DNA from: Methanobacteriota archaeon | Lineage (GTDB): Archaea; Halobacteriota; Methanomicrobia; Methanomicrobiales; Methanoculleaceae | DNA length: 64,000 nt | NCBI GenBank assembly: GCA_016841955.1 | Contig: JAENYE010000001.1 | Location: 632,025 to 696,024, forward strand | Direction of reading: 5' to 3' | Part shown: piece after piece, positions 58,999 to 64,000 of the stretch | Layout: every line of letters begins with the position of its first letter | How positions within the stretch are numbered: position 1 is the stretch's first letter | Made by a program: the position numbers and the translations under genes | The notes under the pieces: model-generated | Seen by the model: the letters and a program-made list of their open reading frames with translations, nothing else | Told to the model about the DNA's origin: nothing | The model's database searches: none

Positions 58999-59115
58999 GC
59001 GACGTTCCGAAGGAACGGAGCTCGAGAAGACCGAAGGTCTTCGCTGTGCGACGTTCCGTAAGGGCCGGAGCTCGAGCACCGGCAGGTGCGAGTGGCGACG
59101 GACGGAACGTCCGGA
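58999..59115 (+). repeat. Three tandem double-hairpin repeat modules
   Basis: Three copies each begin GCGACG: at 58999, 59048 and 59095. Copy one has stems 59003-59008/59012-59017 and 59026-59032/59036-59042, both with loop GAA. Copy two has linker CGGAGCTCGAG and stem 59076-59080/59085-59089. Copy three keeps only the first hairpin (59099-59104/59108-59113, loop GAA). The linker CGGAGCTCGAG is identical in copies one and two. Confidence 0.75.
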
Positions 59116-59280
59116 CCCGTGCCGTCACGGGTAGTGCCGTGTAAGGCCACCTGGTGACGGGCCGCCGAGCGCAAGACTGCGGAGAGCCCTCGGAGGCGGG
59201 CGCTCTCCGGAGTCCGCCGGTGGCGGCGGCAAAACGCAATGCATAAGAAGGTTATACGAGTTATCGTCAATATTGTGGGC

Positions 59281-59898
59281 ATGGTGCAGGAGACGGGGAG
59301 AGAGGTAGCGATAGAAAGGCTTGCCGCGGTCATCGGCGAATGCCGGAAGTGCCCTCTCTGGGAGAATACCAACCATGCGGTTCCGGGAGAGGGGGCCGCC
59401 GGGGCCGACCTCATGCTCATCGGCGAAGCGCCGGGGAAGCAGGAAGACCTCACCGGGAGGCCGTTCGTGGGACGGGCGGGGAAACTCCTCGAGGGCCTCC
59501 TCGCAGGGATAGGTCTTTCGCGGGACGACGTCTTCATCGCGAACATCGTCAAGCACCGGCCGCCCGGAAACCGCGACCCCCGGGACGAGGAGATCCGGGC
59601 CTGCACTCCGTACCTCGAGGAGCAGATCCGGATCGTCGGCCCGAAGGTGATCGTGATGCTGGGCCGGCACTCGAGCAGGTACATCCTCTCCTTCCTGCCG
59701 GTCGAGTTCGACCGTATCACGGAGATCCGGGGGACTGTCTACCCGGGCCTCCTCTTCGGCCACCCGGTCCGCCTCATCCCCACCCTCCACCCGGCCGCCG
59801 CGCTCTACAACCCGGCGTACCGGGAGGCACTTGAAGAGGATTTCCGGGCCATCGGGCGCGAACTCACAGAGATAGGAGGATCTGAGATACAGAACTGA
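59281..59898 (+). CDS. Type-4 uracil-DNA glycosylase
   Basis: A 205-residue Fe-S uracil-DNA glycosylase that removes uracil from deaminated DNA. Motif A is LIGEAPGKQEDLTGRPFVGR, the uracil-binding loop is IPTLHPAAALYNP, and the cluster ligands are Cys21 and Cys24 (CRKC) and Cys108 (RACTPYLEEQ). The third ligand position, usually Cys in V-K-C-R-P-P, is His92 here (NIVKHRPPGNRDP). ATG 59281 matches the usual family N-terminus; an ATG at 59239 would add 14 residues but overlaps the likely promoter. Confidence 0.87.
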   Translation: MVQETGREVAIERLAAVIGECRKCPLWENTNHAVPGEGAAGADLMLIGEAPGKQEDLTGRPFVGRAGKLLEGLLAGIGLSRDDVFIANIVKHRPPGNRDPRDEEIRACTPYLEEQIRIVGPKVIVMLGRHSSRYILSFLPVEFDRITEIRGTVYPGLLFGHPVRLIPTLHPAAALYNPAYREALEEDFRAIGRELTEIGGSEIQN

Positions 59899-59904
59899 AG
59901 GGCC

Positions 59905-60336
59905 ATGGCAAAAGAGCGATCATACGGTGCGGTCGTCGTCCGGCAGGATACGGATCCCCAGTATCTCATCCTGCAGTACGGGGCCGGGCACTGGGACCTG
60001 GTGAAGGGGCACGGCATGCGCGGCGAGAGCGAGGAGGAGACGGTGCTCCGCGAACTGAAGGAGGAGACCGGGATCACCCGGGTCACATTCGTCCCCGGAT
60101 TTCGGGAAGAGGTCCACTACTTCTTCCAGCGCCGGGCACACACGGTCTACAAGGAGGTCGTCTACTACCTGATCGAGACCCCGGAGGAGGAGGTGACGCT
60201 CTCGGACGAGCATATCGCCTACCAGTGGCTCCCGCACGACAAGGCGCTGCAGGCGATCACCTTCGCGAACTCCAGAAGGGTCGTCGACGGGGCGCACGAG
60301 CACTTAACGGCACTCTCGAACCGGAGGGGCAAGTGA
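59905..60336 (+). CDS. Nudix hydrolase, diadenosine tetraphosphatase type
   Basis: A 143-residue Nudix enzyme. The Nudix box is GHGMRGESEEETVLRELKEE followed by TGI, with all Glu and Arg residues present. RSYGAVVVRQ and WDLVKGHG are typical of the Ap4A (asymmetrical) hydrolase subgroup, which clears signalling dinucleotides. It starts six bases after the glycosylase stop, so both are probably co-transcribed in a genome-maintenance unit. Confidence 0.88.
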   Translation: MAKERSYGAVVVRQDTDPQYLILQYGAGHWDLVKGHGMRGESEEETVLRELKEETGITRVTFVPGFREEVHYFFQRRAHTVYKEVVYYLIETPEEEVTLSDEHIAYQWLPHDKALQAITFANSRRVVDGAHEHLTALSNRRGK

Positions 60337-60355
60337 CCGCGAAACCCCGGTCCCC

Positions 60356-60688
60356 TCACATTTTTCTGTCCTCCGGGAGTTCGCTCACCTCCTTCCCGAG
60401 GAAGTAGCTCACGACGGTCCTGATGGCGACGAGCGACCCGAGGATGATCAGGTCCTGAAACGTCGGTTCGAGGATCGTCTTCAAGACATCGGCGGCGACG
60501 AAGAACTCGAGGCCGATCAGGATGCGCGTGGTGAACGCCCACCGGATGTCGTGGTAACTCCGCTTCCTGATGCGCGTCTCCCGCGCCAGGAGTTCGATGA
60601 TCGCGATCGCCGCTCCGTAGACGATGAAGAGCGCCCCGAATGTCCCGAGGACTGTCTCGGTGATCCCGATAAACGTCTCCAGTAACAT
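60356..60688 (-). CDS. DUF1622 membrane protein
   Basis: A 110-residue protein with three helices. The start MLLETFIGITETVLGTFGAL and the block WAFTTRILIGLEFFVAADVLK then TILEPTFQDLIILGSLVAIRTVVSYFLGKE (in pieces) match DUF1622, a small conserved membrane family of unknown role. Charged RETRIRKRSYHDIR lies in the first loop. The start is ATG 60688, and it converges on the Nudix gene. Confidence 0.85.
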   Translation of the reverse strand: MLLETFIGITETVLGTFGALFIVYGAAIAIIELLARETRIRKRSYHDIRWAFTTRILIGLEFFVAADVLKTILEPTFQDLIILGSLVAIRTVVSYFLGKEVSELPEDRKM

Positions 60689-60771
60689 GCCCGGCGGGCA
60701 TATCGGCGACGGATGGTTTATACGTTATCCCGACCGCGGTTCTTCAGGGGCCCGGGCGGCATCCCGGGCTC

Positions 60772-61539
60772 TCAGGCGCTCTCCGGCTCCAGGGGGACGA
60801 CGAAGCGGAACCCGTTGTACCGCTCGACCGTCACTGGAACGCCGTAAACCGCTTCGATGGTCTCCGGCGTCACCACGTCGGGGCTCCCCGCGGCATGAAT
60901 GACGCCGTTTTTCAGGAGGATGAACCGATCGGCGTAGCGGAGCGCCATGTTCAGGTCGTGCATCGTCATCACCGCGGCAACGTTGTGGCCCGTCGTCACG
61001 CGCCGGACGATCCCGAGGATCTCGAGCTGGTTTTTGAGATCGAGGCTGCTCGTCGGTTCGTCCAGGAGAAGCACCCGGGGCTCCTGCACCAGCGCCCGCG
61101 CGATGCTTACCTTCTGGAGTTCCCCGCCGCTCATTTCGTCGATGTACCGCAGCGTTAGGTTCTCAAGGCGAAGCATCCGGATCGCCGCCTCGACGATCCG
61201 CATATCCGCATCCGTTACGTCCCAGCGGATATGCGGCCTGCGGCCGAGAAGGATCGCGTCGAAGACGGTCATCCGGCCGGCCTCGCACCGTTGCGGGACG
61301 TAGCCGACTTTCCGGGCGATCTCCATCCGGTCTGATGTGAGGAGGTCCGCCCCCTCGACGAGGACGGACCCGGACTTCGGTTGCAGGATGGCGTTCATGC
61401 ACTTCAAGAGCGTCGTCTTTCCGACGCCGTTTGGCCCCAGGATCGCGAGAATCTGGTGCGGCTGCAGGTCGAACGTGATATCCCGGATGACCGGGGCGCT
61501 CCGGTAGTTGAACACCACGCCGTCGACGTCAAGGATCAT
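60772..61539 (-). CDS. ABC transporter ATP-binding protein, iron-siderophore/cobalamin type
   Basis: A 255-residue ATPase of the FecE/BtuD class. Walker A is GPNGVGKTTLLK, the Q-loop region is GYVPQRCEAG, the signature is MSGGELQKVSIARAL, Walker B is VLLLDEPTSSLD, and the H-loop is VMTMHDLNMALRYAD. It powers import of a metal chelate across the membrane. Its start overlaps the permease stop by four bases. The partners are the permease at 61536 and the binding protein at 62679. Confidence 0.93.
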   Translation of the reverse strand: MILDVDGVVFNYRSAPVIRDITFDLQPHQILAILGPNGVGKTTLLKCMNAILQPKSGSVLVEGADLLTSDRMEIARKVGYVPQRCEAGRMTVFDAILLGRRPHIRWDVTDADMRIVEAAIRMLRLENLTLRYIDEMSGGELQKVSIARALVQEPRVLLLDEPTSSLDLKNQLEILGIVRRVTTGHNVAAVMTMHDLNMALRYADRFILLKNGVIHAAGSPDVVTPETIEAVYGVPVTVERYNGFRFVVPLEPESA

Positions 61540-62648
61540 CGCCGGTACCCCGCGAGGAGCAGGTAGATGAAGACCGGTGCGCCCAGAAATGCCGTGAGCA
61601 CGGCAACCGGAAGGATATACGGCGCCACGATAACCCGGGCGACGGTGTCCGAGGCGAGGAGGAGAACCCCGCCCATCACGCAGGACCCGGGGATCAGGTA
61701 GCGCTGGTCGTCGCCGATGAGTCTCCTCACCATATGCGGACAGACCAGGCCCACGAAGCCGATGACCCCGAGGAACGAGACGATCACGGCGGATACGAGC
61801 GCCGCGACGACCATCCCGATATCCCGGACTCGTTCGACGCTGACGCCGAGCCCTTTTGCTGTCTCGTCGCCGGCGTCGATCGCGTTGTAGTTCCAGCGGT
61901 TTGCGATGAAGAAGAGACAGGCCGCTATCGTGACGAGGGCCATGATCCCGAGTTCCTGCCAGTTGGCCCGGCCGACGTCGCCGAACGTCCAGAAGACGAC
62001 CGCGGCGAGCTGGGTGTCGTCGGCGAAGTACTGGAGGAACATCGTCCCCGCCGTGAAGAGGGAGGAGAGGGCGACGCCGGCGAGCACCATCACCTCGGGA
62101 GACGCTCCGCGTATCCGGGAGATGAGCAGGATCACCGCGGTGGCGAGGAGACAGAAGACGAACGCCACCATCGTCGTCAGGTAGGGGTTGTTCAGGGTGA
62201 CGGCGTCGGCAACCGTCGAATGCATCTCTCCCGCGCCGAGGAGGATGACCGAGACGGCCGCCCCGAAGGCGCCGGCGTTCGAGATGCCGAGCGTAAACGG
62301 CGATCCGAGCGGGTTTCGGAGGATCGACTGCATGGCGACGCCCGCCACCGAGAGCCCTATCCCGGCGACGATCGCGGCAAGCGCCTGCGGGAGGCGGATG
62401 TTCCAGACGATCCGGTCGGTGCTGGAAACGCTTGCTACGGTGCCGGGGTGGATAAACGCGTCGATCCGATCGATAATACCGTTCACGATGGAGAGAAAGA
62501 CCTCGGACGGGGGGATGCCGACCGCGCCGACCGATATGGATACGATCAGGAGGAGGAAGAGGAGGACTATCCCCCCGAGTATCCAGAGGTGCTTCTTCCG
62601 CACGTAGCCCAGGTAGTCTTTTGGGATGACCCCGTCTGCAAAGTGCAT
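61536..62648 (-). CDS. ABC transporter permease, FecCD family
   Basis: A 370-residue permease with about ten helices. WNIRLPQALAAIVAGIGLSVAGVAMQSILRNPLGSPFTLG, in pieces RLPQALAAIVAGIGLSVAG and RNPLGSPFTLGISNAGAFG, is the FecCD signature. FVGLVCPHMVRRLIGDDQRYLIPGS is the cytoplasmic coupling helix. The N-terminus has about 25 extra hydrophilic residues. It forms the channel of the metal-chelate importer with the ATPase and the lipoprotein encoded on either side. Confidence 0.92.
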   Translation of the reverse strand: MHFADGVIPKDYLGYVRKKHLWILGGIVLLFLLLIVSISVGAVGIPPSEVFLSIVNGIIDRIDAFIHPGTVASVSSTDRIVWNIRLPQALAAIVAGIGLSVAGVAMQSILRNPLGSPFTLGISNAGAFGAAVSVILLGAGEMHSTVADAVTLNNPYLTTMVAFVFCLLATAVILLISRIRGASPEVMVLAGVALSSLFTAGTMFLQYFADDTQLAAVVFWTFGDVGRANWQELGIMALVTIAACLFFIANRWNYNAIDAGDETAKGLGVSVERVRDIGMVVAALVSAVIVSFLGVIGFVGLVCPHMVRRLIGDDQRYLIPGSCVMGGVLLLASDTVARVIVAPYILPVAVLTAFLGAPVFIYLLLAGYRR

Positions 62649-62678
62649 CTCTTCATACCCTCCTGTTCGAGCCCGACG

Positions 62679-63845
62679 CTACAGCTGGATCTCCGCGAAC
62701 CCAAGGTTCCTGTACTGGCTGTTGTGGTCCTCAAAGACCGGTTTCCCGACGAAGAACGTGTAGATCTCGTTCGCTTTTTCCTCCGGGTCGACGTCGGCGA
62801 ACCGGTCGGGGTACAGGGTCTTGCCGATGAAGTAGGCGTCGGCAAGTATGGTCTCGTAGTTCACGCTGTAGTAGTTGTACGGGAGGACGCCGTAGACCCT
62901 GCCTTCCTTCGCGGCAGAGAGGCCCTGGAGTGCGGGATCGGTCTTGAGCTCGCCGATCGCCCCGTCATTCTCCATCTGGGTCGTGCCGGTATCGATGAAG
63001 ATGTACCCGGGGTCCCAGTCGACGAGGGCCTCTTTCGCGACGTCGGCGTGGGCCGTGCCGAGTCCTGCGGCGACGTTGTTTGCGTTGACCCAGAGGAACG
63101 GCGGGTAGGCTGGTTCGGTGGAGATGATGCCGTGGGCGCCTGCCGAGGAGACGCCGCCGATATAGACCGTCTTCTGGTCCGCTTCGGGGATGTCCGCGGT
63201 CCGGTTTTCAAGGTCGGCTATCGTCGCCTCGACGTAGGCGATCACCTCTTCCGCCCGGTCCTGCTTACCGAGGACCTGACCCATCGTGCGGAGGCCGCCG
63301 TACAACTCGGCCTTCTCGACGTCGTTCCTGAGCGACCCGTAGGGGAACGCCACGACCGGGATGCCCGTCCTCTCCTGGAGTTCGTCGGCCTCGGCGGCAC
63401 TGGTTGCGTATGCCGTTCCGGACGACCCCGTCTTGAAGATGACCGAGGGATCGATACCGAGGATCTTCTCGGGATCGTCCTTACCCCGGAACTCGCCGAT
63501 CAGGGGGAGGTCCCTGAACTGTGCTCCGTAGGCAAGGGTATAGGGCCGCCCTTCTATCGTCTGTTCCTCTTTCTCGATGCTGTCGACGCCGACAGTGAGG
63601 TCCTGGCTCTGCAGGTAGACGAGGTAGCGGAGGCACCCGGCACCCGAGCAGACGGCGCTTTGTGGGGGCGACGAGACGGTGACCGTCCGGTTGAACCCGT
63701 CGACAATCGAGGCTGTCGTGTCGGTGTCCCCCTGGGGGACGGTCGAACCGGTATCGGTGCCGGTGCATCCGGCGGCGAACATAGCGAGAACGAGGGCCGC
63801 AAGCACCGCGGCCGCGAGAAGACCTGTGTATCGAAACGGTGACAT
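62679..63845 (-). CDS. ABC transporter substrate-binding lipoprotein, iron-complex type
   Basis: A 388-residue lipoprotein. The signal is AAAVLAALVLAMFAAGC, with lipobox AAGC near residue 27 and a Thr-rich linker. The PF01497-type fold follows: NRTVTVSSPP, LGIDPSVIF, ERTGIPVVAFPYGS (family ELQxRxGIPVV), and a C-terminal lobe ending in DVDPEEKANEIYTFFVG. The Cys pair in SGAGCLRYLVYL is unusual. It captures an iron or cobalt chelate outside the cell and delivers it to the permease. The transcript start predicted from TATA at 63871-63879 makes it nearly leaderless. Confidence 0.9.
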   Translation of the reverse strand: MSPFRYTGLLAAAVLAALVLAMFAAGCTGTDTGSTVPQGDTDTTASIVDGFNRTVTVSSPPQSAVCSGAGCLRYLVYLQSQDLTVGVDSIEKEEQTIEGRPYTLAYGAQFRDLPLIGEFRGKDDPEKILGIDPSVIFKTGSSGTAYATSAAEADELQERTGIPVVAFPYGSLRNDVEKAELYGGLRTMGQVLGKQDRAEEVIAYVEATIADLENRTADIPEADQKTVYIGGVSSAGAHGIISTEPAYPPFLWVNANNVAAGLGTAHADVAKEALVDWDPGYIFIDTGTTQMENDGAIGELKTDPALQGLSAAKEGRVYGVLPYNYYSVNYETILADAYFIGKTLYPDRFADVDPEEKANEIYTFFVGKPVFEDHNSQYRNLGFAEIQL

Positions 63846-63886
63846 ACTAATACCAATAGTCGTAACACTGTTTATTATAGTTATCG

Positions 63887-63923
63887 AATTAGCACCTATC
63901 TGGTGTGACTAATTGAAAATTAG
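63887..63923. promoter_or_regulatory. Candidate operator upstream of the iron-type ABC operon
   Basis: Three half-sites alternate in direction: AATTAG at 63887-63892, CTAATT at 63909-63914 and AATTAG at 63918-63923. They form two overlapping palindromes (one with inner CACC/GGTG, one with loop GAA). They lie directly upstream of the operon's TATA box. The form suits a DtxR/Fur-like metal regulator site, which is inferred only from position. Confidence 0.4.
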
Positions 63924-64000
63924 TATTACCTGCGCCGGTGGTCGGCCGTGCCGGTTCATGAGCCCAAACCGTGTATGCCGCATCTGCCGCGCTCTCCGGC

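Larger units (their letters stand above)
58859..59280. other. Gene-free tract: lysS leader, repeat modules and UDG promoter
   Basis: This 422-base gap holds the lysS leader hairpin (58906-58937), its TATA (58958-58966), three repeat modules (58999-59115), further palindromic GC-rich sequence to about 59220, and an AT-richer segment with TTATAC near 59253 that could drive the glycosylase gene. No reading frame in it is convincing. Confidence 0.6.

Noticed and set aside
61734-63842. 702-residue plus-strand frame opposite the ABC permease and binding protein
   Set aside because: Antisense shadow produced by high GC at third codon positions; both minus-strand genes have full family motifs.

Overview
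The window reads as a high-GC methanogenic archaeon of the order Methanomicrobiales, most likely Methanoculleus or a close relative (inference from gene content, not a database match). Archaeal markers are a thermosome, aIF1A, RPA with its COG3390 partner, TiaS, Trm5, deoxyhypusine synthase, CTP-type riboflavin kinase, the HMG-CoA synthase/thiolase/DUF35 set and HMG-CoA reductase. FmdE and an adenosylcobinamide amidohydrolase fit a methanogen. Promoters look archaeal: TATA boxes lie about 25 bases before short or absent leaders. No rRNA, tRNA or CRISPR array was recognised.

Layout. 1-4551: a LonB-like protease (cut by the left edge) diverges from two NifX-like proteins, a ferredoxin and two MinD-type ATPases carrying ferredoxin domains. 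4704-12796: a zinc protein, ThiC, a DUF2298 membrane protein, a sugar-dehydrogenase-like secreted protein, a GNAT enzyme, a UbiA prenyltransferase, rubredoxin and DUF1294. 12797-14262: a TnpB-only IS605-type element with hairpin ends. 14321-24308: an RNase III-like protein, a second UbiA, secreted proteins, a flavoprotein, transglutaminase, flavodoxin, PanE, an ATP-cone/nuclease fusion and a phosphoesterase. 24508-28628: aIF1A with no ordinary start codon, then a tight operon of pilin-like proteins. 28862-39780: FmdE, HisG, DUF1015, RimI, HMG-CoA reductase, Trm5, an operon of HTH regulator, HMG-CoA synthase, thiolase and DUF35, and the riboflavin genes ribK-ribB. 39955-43031: a recombinase-like protein without catalytic serine and a serine hydrolase in an AT-richer patch. 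43278-50371: COG3390-RPA, a DUF1858 protein, a stand-alone NrdD-tail protein with CbiZ, pyrF with deoxyhypusine synthase, a gene-free tract that may encode a structured RNA, and TiaS. 50419-64000: an HTH regulator, thermosome, two tandem histidine kinases, YwbE, LysRS, a type-4 UDG, a Nudix enzyme, DUF1622 and an iron-type ABC uptake operon.

How genes work together. The synthase, thiolase and DUF35 proteins feed the mevalonate pathway with HMG-CoA reductase, which supplies isoprenoid lipids; the two UbiA enzymes use such prenyl chains. ribK and ribB make flavin precursors. The 1882-4551 set resembles the iron-sulfur/MinD 'ORP' modules of anaerobes. Genes 24931-28026 look like subunits of a surface filament or secretion pseudopilus.

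The most unusual non-coding signal is a modular repeat of about 50 bases, two hairpins joined by a conserved linker. Five fairly complete copies and one partial copy occur at 32271-32390, 34694-34745 (minus strand) and 58999-59115. Stem sequences differ between copies while pairing is kept. Other high points are the aIF1A start, the stand-alone glycyl-radical-like protein, the candidate RNA at 48668-48997 and several proteins that keep a fold but lose catalytic or metal-ligand residues.
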